DNA of 64,000 nucleotides, from positions 124,001 through 188,000 of the forward strand of contig CAXSFM010000002.1 in assembly GCA_964236735.1 (NCBI GenBank). Direction: 5' to 3'. The position numbers were made by a program, and so were the translations under genes. Within the stretch, counting starts at the first letter, position 1, and each line of letters starts with the position of its first letter. This DNA comes from JAIVJG01 sp964236735 (GTDB lineage: Bacteria > Acidobacteriota > Blastocatellia > Pyrinomonadales > Pyrinomonadaceae). Shown here in pieces: positions 10,059 through 19,117 of this stretch. The notes under the pieces were generated by a model. It ran no database searches and was not told the DNA's origin. It saw only the letters and a list, made by a program, of their open reading frames with translations.

Positions 10059-11828
10059 TCAGACCGTCGCCAGCGCGTGCGTCTCCTCCAACGCTTCCGT
10101 CGTCAGTTGATGAATCCTCGCCAGATCGCCTCGGCTCAGGCGTAGGATGTAGAGACGATCCGTGCCGAAGTTGTCGAGCGTGGCGATCTCGCTTGAATCC
10201 TTCGCGTGCGCGATGGAGTCCGCCAGATTGAGCAGCAGCGCGACCGGGTCGTTGATGCGCGCGGCATCGTGATGCGCCTGCACGGCGGAGGTCAACTGGC
10301 GCGGGACGCCGCACGCATCCAGCACCCACTGGCTGACCTGCGCGTGGTCAACGCCGAAGGCCGCGACCTCTCGATCAAGCCTCTCCTCTTTGAACCACAA
10401 AATATTTTCCATCGTTTCGGGAAAGAGCGAACGCAGCAGTAACTCGCCCGTGTCGTGCAGCAGCGCGAGCGCGTAAGCGTCGTCCGCATCCATCACGCCG
10501 GTCTGTTCGGCGAGCAGTCGCGCGGCGGCGGCGGAGCGCAAGGTGTGCTCCCATAATTCGTCCGGGCTGATCGTGCAACGCGCGCGCGCGACGTTCTCCG
10601 CGACGAGCGCGCGCAAAGCATCAACGCCAATGCGCTCGCACGCTGCGAGTATGCCGACGAGGGGCGCAACATTGCTGCCGGCATCACGCGCGCACTCGCG
10701 GTTGGCTCTCTGCACGACGCACGCGGCCAGCACCGGCTCGCGCTCGACCTCGCGCACCATTTCTGCAAACGAGAGATTGTCCGCCTCAACCGGCGCGGGT
10801 GAGAGTCTCTGCCCCCAACTCTGCTCGGCGATACTGCCGCGAATCTGCGTGATCTCTTCCAGCCCGCAGAAGGCGCGCACGACCTGCGGGTCGAAGTGCG
10901 TCCCCGCGCCGCGTTGCAGTCGCTCGACGGCGGACTCGTGATCGAAGGCTTCGCGGAACGGTCGCGGGCTGGTCATGGCGTCGTAGGCTTCGGCGACCAG
11001 AATGACGCGCGCCGACAGAGGAATCTGCTCGCCGCTCAAGCCCTCCGGGTAGCCCGTGCCGTCCCAGTTTTCGTGATGATGGCGGACGGCGGAGGCCACG
11101 TCCTGCATGTCCGGCATTCCGGCGAGCATCCGCGCCCCGCGCTCCGAGTGAAGACGGATGACGGCCAGTTCCTCTTCGGTGCAGACGCCGGGCTTGAGCA
11201 GAATGCGGTCGGGCGTGCCGATCTTGCCGATGTCGTGTAAGAGCGCGGCGAGCGAAATTTCTTCCAGTTGCGCCACATCGAGACGCATCCGCCGCCCGAT
11301 GGCGACGGCATAACCGCTCGAACGACGCGCGTGCCCGTGCAGGTGTTCGTCCTTCGCTTCGAGCGCGTCAATGATGGCGCGCACGACGCCGCGCGACATC
11401 TCTTTAAGACTCGTTGAGAGACGTTCGTTGGCGCGTTCGAGTTCGTGGCGCGAGCGGTTCGTCTCGTAATGTTCGAGCGCGCGTGAGACGGTCATCCGCA
11501 ACTCATCGTTGCTCCACGGCTTCGTCACATACTTATAGACGTGCCCGCTGTTGATCGCCTGGACGAGGTCTTCAACGTCCGTGTAGCCCGTCAGGATGAT
11601 ACGCACGGTGTGCGGGCGCATGGCAGCCGTGCGCTCAAGCAATTCGATGCCGGTCATCCCGGCCATGCGCTGATCCGTGATGAGCAGAGCGACATCGTGC
11701 TGCGCGAGCAGTTGCAGCGCCATGTCGCCGGAAGATGCGGTGAGGACGTGATAGTCGCGCCGGAATAATCTCTCCAGCAATCTTAAATTAGCCGGCTCGT
11801 CGTCAACGAGCATGATTTTGTAAGTCAT
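10059..11828 (-). CDS. Response regulator with REC, HD-GYP and HDOD domains
   Basis: 589 residues. Receiver (1-120; LVDDEPANLRLL, TDQRMAGMTG, TKPWSND), HD-GYP phosphodiesterase (about 150-340) with LLHDIGKIG, HHENWDGTGYPEG and VAEAYDAMTS, all metal and GYP residues present, so cyclic-di-GMP hydrolysis is expected. From about 365 to 560 an HDOD domain follows (ALLHDTGELLLRSLFPE, WVLDACGVPRQL, AHH), an HD-like regulatory domain linked to signalling. ATG start at 11828 with AGGGAG some 12 bases upstream. It runs with the REC-kinase gene behind it on the minus strand, 33 bases apart, suggesting one transcript: kinase first, then phosphodiesterase. Confidence 0.92.
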   Translation of the reverse strand: MTYKIMLVDDEPANLRLLERLFRRDYHVLTASSGDMALQLLAQHDVALLITDQRMAGMTGIELLERTAAMRPHTVRIILTGYTDVEDLVQAINSGHVYKYVTKPWSNDELRMTVSRALEHYETNRSRHELERANERLSTSLKEMSRGVVRAIIDALEAKDEHLHGHARRSSGYAVAIGRRMRLDVAQLEEISLAALLHDIGKIGTPDRILLKPGVCTEEELAVIRLHSERGARMLAGMPDMQDVASAVRHHHENWDGTGYPEGLSGEQIPLSARVILVAEAYDAMTSPRPFREAFDHESAVERLQRGAGTHFDPQVVRAFCGLEEITQIRGSIAEQSWGQRLSPAPVEADNLSFAEMVREVEREPVLAACVVQRANRECARDAGSNVAPLVGILAACERIGVDALRALVAENVARARCTISPDELWEHTLRSAAAARLLAEQTGVMDADDAYALALLHDTGELLLRSLFPETMENILWFKEERLDREVAAFGVDHAQVSQWVLDACGVPRQLTSAVQAHHDAARINDPVALLLNLADSIAHAKDSSEIATLDNFGTDRLYILRLSRGDLARIHQLTTEALEETHALATV

Positions 11829-11861
11829 CTGTATTTTGAACTCCCTGAATGTTGCGGAAAA

Positions 11862-13295
11862 TTAAGGAATGGTCAGCGCGTCAAGTTCAATCTCAATTTC
11901 AGAGTACGCGTCGTCGTCCGCGTCGTCCGCGTCCATCTGATCGTTACTTTCATCTTTGCGTCGCGCGTCCGTCGGGATAGTGATGATGAAGGTCGTGCCC
12001 TCTCCCGGCGCGCTCTCGACTTTGATCGAGCCGCGATGCCTTTCGATGATGCTGTAGGTGACGGAGAGGCCGAGTCCCGTCCCTTCGCCGACGGGCTTGG
12101 TAGTGAAGAACGGGTCGAAAATGTTTTTCATGTATTCGGGCGCGATGCCGCTTCCCGTATCGCTGACGCGCACCACGACATTATCTCCCTCGCATCGCGT
12201 CGTGATGGAGACTTCGCCCACGTCATGCTCGATGGCCTGCGCGGCGTTGACGAGCAGATTCATCCAGACTTGATTGAGCTGCCCGGCGTAGCAATCCACG
12301 AGCGGCAATTCGCCGTAGTCGCGCCGCAGGTTGATGCGTCCGGCGGCGTAGTAACGCGAGAGTAGGCGGAGCGTCGAATCAATGCCTTCGTGGATGTCAA
12401 CTTTCTTAAACTCGGCCTCGTCGAGGCGCGAGAAGAGGCGCAGATTCTGCACCACGTCGCGGATACGCTCGGCTCCATCGTGGCAATCGCTGATGATGAG
12501 CTTCAAATCGGCGAGCGTGTTGTCGTAATCAATTTCATCTCTGATGACGGCGACCTCTGCGGCCTCTTCCGGCGTCAGGCTGACGCGAGAGTAGAAGCCG
12601 AGCAGACGCTCGACGCTCGTGGCGCAATCGGCGAGAATTTCCATGTTGCCGTAGATGAAGCCGGCGGGATTGTTGAGTTCGTGCGCGACGCCGGCGGCGA
12701 GTTGTCCGAGCGAAGCCATCTTCTCGCTCTGCACGATTTGCGCTTTGAGTTGTTCGAGCTTGGCCTTACTTTCGCGCAACTCGCGATTCCATTTTTCGAG
12801 ATCGAGTTTGTATTGTCTGGCCGAGCGCACGAGCGCGCGATGCTCAAGCGCGCGCGAGACGGCCATCTCCAACACGTCCAACTCGCAAGGCTTAATGAGA
12901 TAGTCGAACGCGCCGAGCCGCATGGCATCGAGCACGCGCTGCGAGCGGTCTATGCCGGAGACCATCACGACCATCGTATCTGGAAAGCGCGAGACGACTT
13001 CGCGCAGCAGTTCGATGCCGCTGCGTCCCGGCATCGTCACGTCGCTGATGACGAGCGCGAACGGCTCGCGGTTGAGATGTGCGACGGCCTCTTCGTAATT
13101 GGCCGCCGTCGCGCACGAGTAAAGATCGCTCAGGCACTCGGCGAAAATGCCGCGCAGCATGTCTTCATCATCAACGATGAGGATGCGCCGGTCTGCTGAT
13201 GCCGCTGTGTTTGTCGCCGTCGCGTCGCCCGCATTGGAGGCGGGCGGAAGAGACGCGGTTGCGGCGGGTTTTGAGGTGATATTCATAACGCTCAT
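11862..13295 (-). CDS. Sensor histidine kinase with N-terminal receiver (REC-HisKA-HATPase)
   Basis: 477 residues from ATG 13295 (MSVMNITS); a TTG at 13358 opens the longer frame but lacks a binding site. Receiver first (RRILIVDDED, ISDVTMPG, YLIKPCE), then a coiled coil (KWNRELRESKAKLEQLKAQ), HisKA (LAAGVAHELNNPAGFIYGN) and HATPase (WMNLLVNAAQAI, DTGSGIAPE, GEGTGLGLS). The acidic tail (DADDADDDAYSEIEIELD) is unusual. An input receiver means it takes phosphate from another kinase and relays or modulates it. Transcribed toward the HD-GYP/HDOD gene. Confidence 0.92.
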   Translation of the reverse strand: MSVMNITSKPAATASLPPASNAGDATATNTAASADRRILIVDDEDMLRGIFAECLSDLYSCATAANYEEAVAHLNREPFALVISDVTMPGRSGIELLREVVSRFPDTMVVMVSGIDRSQRVLDAMRLGAFDYLIKPCELDVLEMAVSRALEHRALVRSARQYKLDLEKWNRELRESKAKLEQLKAQIVQSEKMASLGQLAAGVAHELNNPAGFIYGNMEILADCATSVERLLGFYSRVSLTPEEAAEVAVIRDEIDYDNTLADLKLIISDCHDGAERIRDVVQNLRLFSRLDEAEFKKVDIHEGIDSTLRLLSRYYAAGRINLRRDYGELPLVDCYAGQLNQVWMNLLVNAAQAIEHDVGEVSITTRCEGDNVVVRVSDTGSGIAPEYMKNIFDPFFTTKPVGEGTGLGLSVTYSIIERHRGSIKVESAPGEGTTFIITIPTDARRKDESNDQMDADDADDDAYSEIEIELDALTIP

Positions 13296-13721
13296 CGGGC
13301 GGTCATCTGTGAAGGTCTTGCTTTCATGCCGGTTGGGAGACAAACGTACTTGTCGCAAAGAACCGGGCGCGGGGTGTGCGAACCGTCAACTCTTTGACAT
13401 CGCGAGTCAGCGTTTCGTCACTTGCACGGGCGCGCGCATTTCTGGAAGTCGAAGCCGCACGCGCCAAATTTGGAGATAACTTCGGGCAGGACATGGCGGC
13501 AAAGGACAAGCGCCGAAGCATCTCGCACGGCAGCGCCGCCAAAACCGAACTTCGCGTGGAGTCTCATAGCAAGCGTAGTGCCGCGTGTGTGAATGGCGTA
13601 GCGCAACGTCAGGGAATTCTTCATCAGCCCGAAAAGTCTCCGGCCCGATGTTTGCATCGAGTTTCTTTGCGAAGCGATAGAACGCACCCTCTTCGCGCCC
13701 AACTCGAAAGGAAAAAATAAT
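13296..13721. other. Intergenic gap between divergent signalling genes
   Basis: About 425 bases containing start regions for both flanking genes. A plus-strand ORF (13376-13720) is rich in Arg/Ser, has no binding site and no recognisable domain, so it is left out. No clear promoter or hairpin. Confidence 0.4.
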
Positions 13722-14888
13722 ATGTCTGTCTCACGCGAAAATTCTGGATTGATTCTGATTGTTGACGACGAAGCTCCGCTCAGAGATTTGCTCGCGCAGC
13801 TTCTTGAAGATACCTACGAGTGCGTCACGGCCTCGTCAGCGGAAGAGGCGTTGGCGCTCTTGCCGACGCGCCGCTTCAACGTCGTCTTGAGCGACATCAA
13901 CATGAGCGGCATGACGGGACTGGAGATGCTGCCGCAGATACTCACCCTCTCGCCAGAGACGGTGGTCGTGATGATTAGCGGCGAGCAGACCATTGACTCG
14001 GCTATCGAGTCTCTGCGCGCCGGCGCATTCGACTACATTACGAAGCCGTTCGCCCTCGATCAGGTGGAACTCGCCGTCGCACGCGCGATGCGTCATCACG
14101 ACTTGCGCGTGGCGAAGCATCTGTATGAAACAAGACTCGAAGAAATGGTGGCGCAACGCACCACACAACTCAACCTCTCGCTCGACCGCACCGAGAACGC
14201 TTACCGCATGACGCTCAAGGCGCTCACGTCCGCGCTCGACACGCGCGACACGGAGACGGCGGGTCATTCGGAGCGCGTCGTCAGTTTCAGTTTGCAGTTG
14301 GGGCGGGAAATGGGACTCGACGGCGAGCGTCTGCGCTCTCTGGAATTCGGCGCGCTCTTGCACGACATCGGTAAGATCGGCGTGCCCGACGCCATCCTCC
14401 GCAAGCCCGCTGCGCTCGATGAAGCCGAGTGGCAGAAGATGCGCCTGCATCCTCTCTACGGGCAGGAGATTTTGCGCGGGATAGATTTTCTCGAAGGGGC
14501 CGGGCGCGTCGTCGCGCAGCATCACGAAAAATTTGATGGCTCCGGCTACCCGCTCGGTATGCGCGGCGAGGAAATTGATCTGGGCGCGCGTATCTTCGCC
14601 GTCGCGGACGCCTTCGACGCCATGACGAGCGACCGCGTCTATCGCAAGGGACGATCTTACGAGCTTGCGCTCGAAGAACTTGATCGCTGCGGGGGCGCGC
14701 ACTTCGATCCGCAGGTGATCGAAGCATTTCACCGCGTGCCGCCGTCCGTCTGGGACGAGTTGCGAATCGAGATGCTCAACAAGGTGCGCGAGAAAAAACT
14801 GGCGCATGGTGGTGATATTGAAGACGCCCTCGCGACGTGGAGCGCACGCCTCAAGCAGAGCGCGAGCGCCGAACTCGTCGCTGTCTAA
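13722..14888 (+). CDS. Response regulator, REC plus HD-GYP phosphodiesterase
   Basis: 388 residues, RpfG-like. Receiver (1-125; IVDDEAPLRDLL, LSDINMSGMTG, YITKPFA), a connecting helix (VAQRTTQLNLSLDRTENAY) and an HD-GYP domain with HSERV, LLHDIGKIGVPD, HHEKFDGSGYPLG and VADAFDAMTSDR. Metal ligands and GYP are intact, so it should hydrolyse cyclic-di-GMP. AAAGGAAA lies upstream of the ATG. It is the second HD-GYP regulator in 5 kb, which points to cyclic-di-GMP as an output of the whole block, yet no GGDEF cyclase is visible here. Confidence 0.93.
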   Translation: MSVSRENSGLILIVDDEAPLRDLLAQLLEDTYECVTASSAEEALALLPTRRFNVVLSDINMSGMTGLEMLPQILTLSPETVVVMISGEQTIDSAIESLRAGAFDYITKPFALDQVELAVARAMRHHDLRVAKHLYETRLEEMVAQRTTQLNLSLDRTENAYRMTLKALTSALDTRDTETAGHSERVVSFSLQLGREMGLDGERLRSLEFGALLHDIGKIGVPDAILRKPAALDEAEWQKMRLHPLYGQEILRGIDFLEGAGRVVAQHHEKFDGSGYPLGMRGEEIDLGARIFAVADAFDAMTSDRVYRKGRSYELALEELDRCGGAHFDPQVIEAFHRVPPSVWDELRIEMLNKVREKKLAHGGDIEDALATWSARLKQSASAELVAV

Positions 14889-14931
14889 GACGCTGCTGCA
14901 TCAACGCGAGCGAGCCAGTTAAGGATAAAAC

Positions 14932-14977
14932 GGCGCAGGCCGCGCAAGAGGTTGATTCCTCTTGCGCGGCCTGCGCC
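14932..14977 (+). terminator. Strong 20-bp hairpin after the REC/HD-GYP gene
   Basis: A perfect 20-bp stem (left arm 14932-14951, right arm 14958-14977) with a six-base TTGATT loop, 43 bases after the stop codon. It is followed by TGTTTGG rather than a run of T, so intrinsic termination is likely but not textbook. Confidence 0.7.
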
Positions 14978-15155
14978 TGTTTGGCGTGTTGTCGCTCCAA
15001 TCAATTTAACGTGGCGGCGCGGCGAAGTTTCCTGGCGAGGATTTAAGACATCGGAAGAGTGAGCGCATTAGAAGTATCTTCAAAACAACGGTCACTTAAA
15101 TTTTCGTCTCGCGCGCGGCAACTCACTTGTAGCGTGCAGGGAGGAGTCTTTGCAA

Positions 15156-15689
15156 ATGAGCTTGCCCCGCTCGCATCGTCAACCCGGCACGCTGTGCCTG
15201 CTATTACTGCTCGTCATCATCGTCGCCACGCCTTCGTCAAACGCGCAAGCGCACGACGCTTCTGCACGGAAGTTCAAACTTCAGACGGGACGCAACGAAG
15301 TCGCCTCTCCTTCTGACGTGAGTCCCATGCCGGAGAGCGCGACGGTGAACACGAAGGAAGTCGCCGCGCCGCCTATGGAAGAAACGCCATCTGACACGGA
15401 CGCGCAAAATTTCATCAACGCTACAACCGCCGGACACGCGCGCGGCCAGTGTTGGAAGCTGCCCGCCAGAGCGACGCTCGCCGTCTTCGACGCGCAAGGC
15501 TCGGACAGGTCATTTCGTCGCCCTTTAATTTTCGGGATGAATATGAGAGATGGCAGCGACGCGCCGGTCATCACGCATGTCAGAGCGTTGCGTCCGGTCT
15601 GCCTGATGCCGCTGCCGTTCACGCCCGACAGAAAAAACAACGCGCGCCAGTTGGCCTCTGTAAGACGACCAGGCTTCAGCATGTCCTGA
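15156..15689 (+). CDS. Secreted protein of unknown function
   Basis: 177 residues. The ATG at 15156 has AGGGAGGAG nine bases upstream, better than the TTG six bases earlier. A signal peptide is clear (LCLLLLLVIIVATPSSNAQA, cleavage near 33). The rest is low in secondary-structure signals, with one Cys in CWKLPARATL and one in RPVCLMPLPF. I recognise no domain. It converges on the large secreted protein gene at 15707. An antisense ORF (15281-15682) is judged a shadow because the plus frame has both signal peptide and binding site. Confidence 0.65.
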   Translation: MSLPRSHRQPGTLCLLLLLVIIVATPSSNAQAHDASARKFKLQTGRNEVASPSDVSPMPESATVNTKEVAAPPMEETPSDTDAQNFINATTAGHARGQCWKLPARATLAVFDAQGSDRSFRRPLIFGMNMRDGSDAPVITHVRALRPVCLMPLPFTPDRKNNARQLASVRRPGFSMS

Positions 15690-15706
15690 CCGCTCGCGCA
15701 ACTTTT

Positions 15707-17686
15707 TTAGAGAATGGCGCGTGCGACGGCCAGCGTCGCGACGGCGCGCGGCGACTCGCCGTTGAAAGAGCGCGCCACTTCGATGGTGCGATTGAGGTCT
15801 TCTTTCGCGAGCAACTTGAACAATCCCTCCAGATCGAAGCTGTCCACCGAGTTGCTCGTCGTCGAGGACATAAACTTGGTTTCAAGATGGACGCTCAGCT
15901 CTCCATCCTCGCCGGTGAAATTCTCGGCGGCGTTCGACGCTTTGACGATCTCATTCATCACTTCCCACGCGCGCTGCCGGTTGAGCGCGACCAACTGCGT
16001 GGCGATGGCGACGAGTGCGCTGACGCGCTCAGAGGTTCCGGCGTCAACGCGCTTCGCTTCCGTCGTCGCCTCATCGAGAAATTCCGTCGCCCGTCCCGGC
16101 TCTTTCTTCGACACCAACTTTGCTACTTGCGTGAGCGCCCACGTCCGTTGAATCGCCGTCAGATTTCCGGCGCGCGTGATGCGTAAAGTTTCCGTCACGT
16201 CCTTATCTTCGAGCGCGAGGCGCACGCGCTCGTAATCAACATAGGCACGCACGCGCGCGCGCAAATCCGCGTCGTTAATTTTGCTGATGAATTCTTCGAC
16301 GCGAGAATCTTTCTTATTCATCGCGCTCAGGATGGCGTCGGCATAAGTGGCATCGCGCTCCTCATCCGTCTTCGCGTGGTCGAGACGATTGAGTACTTCC
16401 TGCACGCGGTCGCGGGTTGTGTCTTCAGGCACGAGTCCCTGCGTGAGCGCGAACCTGCCGGGGTCGCGCGCGTCGTCCGGCATGTCGGGCGTGAGCGCGG
16501 CCATTTGCGTTCTGAGCAAGGCGGATTGATCGGGCGCGGCGCTGTCGAAGAGCGGCAGCATCCGCGCGATAACCAGATACCAACCCGCGCGTCCCGCCGA
16601 AGAATGATCCATCTCGGCGGGCGGGATGGGTCGCAGCAAAATCGCCGCCGCCGTGCGAAGGAAGGCCGCGCGCAGAGGCGCAGGGATGTCCGCGGGCGCG
16701 GTCTGATCTCGATTGTAACGGCTGCTGTTCGTGCCGGCGTCGGCCATGAACCTGATGAAAAGTCCCGGCGTGTAAATGTATGAAGAGAGAATCGAGGCGA
16801 CGTTGGCATCCGCTGCAGGGTCGCTCGCCGCGCGCGCGAGCAGAGACGCGAAACGCTCGTCAGCCGCCGCCACGTTTTTCAGACGCAACTGCGTGAGAAA
16901 GTAAATCGCCTGCACGTTGACGCTCGCCAGCGCGGGGTCTGCGATCTGTATCGCGCGCTCGACATCTCCGACATCGAGCAACTGCCCCGCGAGTTCCAGA
17001 CGCTTGGCGACGGCGGGCGAGGCTTCCGTCGGATTGTTGCGGCTCGAAGAATCATCCTTTGATTTCGCGGCGTCCGTGTTGGCATTCGCGTCGGCATTCT
17101 TGTTCGAGTCGAGCGCGGAGTCCGCCTCCTCTTTTTTCTTTTCATCCAAACGCGCGAGGAACTCTTCGCCGAGCGCGCGGTCGCGTCGTGCGGCAAGCCG
17201 TAAGACTTCGGTGCGGATGCTCCGGCGGCCTGCGGCAAACTGCCTGCCGCTCGCCCTTTGTTTACGTAGCTCTTCATTGAGGCGACGCGCGGTCTCCACG
17301 TCAGCCGCCTCCGCCTCATCCCACCCGCGACGAAACAAAGCGAGCGCGCGTTCTTTATCCGTCTCCCACAAAACATCTGCGGCGCGAGCCTGCACGCGCG
17401 CGCGCAAAGCGGGGTCGCGGAAACTGCGCGCCTCATCCGCGAGCGACGTGACGAGCGAGATGGCCGTCGCGCGCCGCACGGCCAACATCGGATCAACCTC
17501 GCCCTCGCGCTTCGATGCAACCGGCGCTGTTTTGCCGGAAGGCTTTTTGGATGCGGGTGGCGTCGTTTGTTGCCGTGCGCGTACCGGCGCGTGCATGACG
17601 CACAGGCAGAGCATGACGGCGGCGACGGCGACGGTGAGAAAGCGTTGGGCACGGACGGCGAGAAAACATCGGGCACGTCGGAGCAT
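15707..17686 (-). CDS. Large secreted helical protein of unknown function
   Basis: 659 residues. A signal peptide (FLTVAVAAVMLCLCVMHAPVRA, about 15-38) is followed by a Pro/Lys-rich linker and then almost entirely helical sequence, with acidic/Lys-rich insertion DSNKNADANANTDAAKSKDD near 215. Repeated alanine-rich helix pairs (ERALALFRRGWDEAEAA, ARLLARAASDPAADANV) suggest a TPR-like or alpha-solenoid scaffold. Two related helix units near the end contain EFLDEATTEAKRVD and AWEVMNEIVKASN. No catalytic motif seen. Proteins of this look recur in Blastocatellia as uncharacterised; function unknown. Confidence 0.78.
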   Translation of the reverse strand: MLRRARCFLAVRAQRFLTVAVAAVMLCLCVMHAPVRARQQTTPPASKKPSGKTAPVASKREGEVDPMLAVRRATAISLVTSLADEARSFRDPALRARVQARAADVLWETDKERALALFRRGWDEAEAADVETARRLNEELRKQRASGRQFAAGRRSIRTEVLRLAARRDRALGEEFLARLDEKKKEEADSALDSNKNADANANTDAAKSKDDSSSRNNPTEASPAVAKRLELAGQLLDVGDVERAIQIADPALASVNVQAIYFLTQLRLKNVAAADERFASLLARAASDPAADANVASILSSYIYTPGLFIRFMADAGTNSSRYNRDQTAPADIPAPLRAAFLRTAAAILLRPIPPAEMDHSSAGRAGWYLVIARMLPLFDSAAPDQSALLRTQMAALTPDMPDDARDPGRFALTQGLVPEDTTRDRVQEVLNRLDHAKTDEERDATYADAILSAMNKKDSRVEEFISKINDADLRARVRAYVDYERVRLALEDKDVTETLRITRAGNLTAIQRTWALTQVAKLVSKKEPGRATEFLDEATTEAKRVDAGTSERVSALVAIATQLVALNRQRAWEVMNEIVKASNAAENFTGEDGELSVHLETKFMSSTTSNSVDSFDLEGLFKLLAKEDLNRTIEVARSFNGESPRAVATLAVARAIL

Positions 17687-17899
17687 TTCGTTGGCCTCCC
17701 GTTCGCGACCCGGAGCGCGGCGTGATTGCCGGCAACGTCTGTCGCGACGAAAATAATTTGCGGTGTCTTGACGAAGTGGCGCGGGTCTTTTGCCCTTGCA
17801 GAAGTGACGCGCGCTGGAAACTGAAGTTGAAAAGTTAACGTCCGGCGGAGAGAGATAGTTCCAGATTATGACGGGCGGCGCAAGAGTTAGGAGGGATGT

Positions 17900-17930
17900 G
17901 GGACGGGCAAAGAGTGTTGATGCCCGTCCC
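17900..17930 (-). terminator. GC-rich hairpin downstream of nfu
   Basis: GGGACGGGC (17900-17908) and GCCCGTCCC (17922-17930) form a 9-bp stem with a 13-base loop, 20 bases beyond the nfu stop codon. No U-tract. Confidence 0.5.
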
Positions 17931-17950
17931 GCAAGTAAGTGCGCGAAATT

Positions 17951-18529
17951 TTAGACGGCGACTACTTCGATGTTCGGATCAACTTTATCCTGCACCATCT
18001 TTTCAATCGCCATCAACGTGCCGGTCAGGGAACTGGGGCAACTGCCGCACGCGCCTTGATAACGAATCGTCAGCGTGTCTTCTTTCAAACCGATAACTTC
18101 GAGCCAGCCGCCGTCGCCCGCCAGCGCGGGACGAATCTCTTCATCAAGGATGTCGTTGATCTGCATCAGGCGCGGATCGTCGCTCATCACCGCGCCGAGC
18201 GCGCCGCCGATTGCTTGCGCGCCGTTGCCATTTGTATCGCCGGCAATGTGCGCGACGTTTGCGGATTCAGCCGCGCGAATCGGGACGGCGAGACGCGGCA
18301 GCAGTTCGTCCCAGTCCGCATCCTCCTGTTTCTCGATGGTGATCATGCGATCCATGTAAAAGACCGACGCGACCTCGCCGACCTCGAACAGAGACCTGCC
18401 CAGAGCATCGCCCGCCGCCTGTTCGACGCTATGAAAGGAGCGCGTCGTCCCGTTCGTGACCGGCTCTTTGAGAAGGAATTTGACGGCGTTCGGGTTGGGC
18501 GTTGTTTCAATGTTATCTATCTTCGGCAT
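17951..18529 (-). CDS. nfu: Nfu-type iron-sulfur cluster carrier
   Basis: 192 residues from the ATG at 18529, which has GGAG ten bases upstream; the longer frame from 18565 has none. The N-terminal 90 residues match the Nfu N-terminal scaffold domain (IETTPNPNAVKFLL, SVFYMDRMITIEK), the C-terminal 75 the NifU-like domain (RPALAGDGGWLEVIGL) with the cluster-binding CGSCPSS motif. Such proteins receive and hand over 4Fe-4S clusters in the cytosol. It is divergent from bshA, whose thiol product is known to take part in Fe-S handling in Firmicutes, so the neighbourhood is coherent. TATAAT-like sequence on the minus strand at 18634-18629 could be its -10, without a good -35. Confidence 0.92.
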   Translation of the reverse strand: MPKIDNIETTPNPNAVKFLLKEPVTNGTTRSFHSVEQAAGDALGRSLFEVGEVASVFYMDRMITIEKQEDADWDELLPRLAVPIRAAESANVAHIAGDTNGNGAQAIGGALGAVMSDDPRLMQINDILDEEIRPALAGDGGWLEVIGLKEDTLTIRYQGACGSCPSSLTGTLMAIEKMVQDKVDPNIEVVAV

Positions 18530-18912
18530 GATACTTAATCTCCAGATGATCTCTTCAATAATCAAGCGTGCGCTCGGATGTCACGCGCGAAAGAAAATGA
18601 ATTTAGTCGTTAATATTTGTCCACACGCATTATAACCGATTTCTCTCTCGCTCGCAGAGTTGACGACCACTCGCCCACGATATTGCGTTGCCGCGCGTTA
18701 ATCGAGAGCAGTCCGAAACGCCTCCGTCCGGGTAGTCCCTGACATGAATTGTGACATTGTCGCCGGCTATTGAGGCATTTTAAGCGAATCTGCGAATCGC
18801 CATCGTCTTATTTCAGTGTGCAGGTAAGTGCTGCAATAATTGCCCTTGCGGAGAATCGCGCAGGTCAGCCGCCGCCGCGCGGAAAATTTATTAACTTTAT
18901 GAAAGATTTAAT
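18530..18912. other. Long gap between nfu and the bshA promoter
   Basis: AT-richer than its surroundings, with no ORF that has a binding site. It should hold the nfu promoter. Nothing else recognised. Confidence 0.4.
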
Positions 18913-18941
18913 TTGTCAAAATCAAAGAGTAAGCGTATATT
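18913..18941 (+). promoter_or_regulatory. Probable sigma70-type promoter upstream of bshA
   Basis: TTGTCA (18913-18918) and TATATT (18936-18941) are separated by 17 bases, in an AT-rich stretch. A transcript would start near 18948 and run through two hairpins before the bshA start at 19118. Confidence 0.6.
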
Positions 18942-18947
18942 CTGACA

Positions 18948-19028
18948 CCTCGATTGTCCCCCTTTGCAGGTGAGACAAATTGAGACAAGAGGCGGATAGT
19001 AGCGAGGACTAGCCGCCTCTTGCTATTT
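18948..19028 (+). ncRNA. Candidate small RNA or bshA leader with hairpin
   Basis: Between the promoter above and bshA lies a 15-bp stem with one mismatch: left arm 18986-19000, right arm 19008-19022 (CAAGAGGCGG pairs with CCGCCTCTTG), loop AGCGAGG, then CTATTTCC. Upstream of it is GAGACAAATTGAGACAAG. This could be an 80-nt small RNA ending at the hairpin, or an attenuating leader of bshA. No known family recognised. Confidence 0.35.
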
Positions 19029-19029
19029 C

Positions 19030-19111
19030 CAGTGGCCGGTGGTCAGTGGTTGGTGGTCAGTCAGAAGCCGAGGCTTTATACTGACCACCGGCCACCAACC
19101 ACCGGCCACTG
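19030..19111. repeat. Word-built palindrome (CAGTGGCCGGTGGTCAG type) before bshA
   Basis: Left arm 19030-19060 and right arm 19081-19111 pair at 27 of 31 positions, with a 20-base loop. Each arm is made of near-copies of a short word (GGCCGGTGG, GGTTGGTGG). The right arm ends 6 bases before the bshA ATG, so no Shine-Dalgarno is available there. Confidence 0.85.
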
Positions 19112-19117
19112 ACTTTT

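Noticed and set aside
13376..13720. 114-residue ORF before the REC/HD-GYP gene
   Set aside because: No Shine-Dalgarno, Arg/Ser-rich, no domain; more likely the promoter region.
16917..17756. 279-residue plus-strand ORF over the large secreted protein gene
   Set aside because: Ser/Arg-rich low-complexity translation; the minus frame has a signal peptide and sensible composition.
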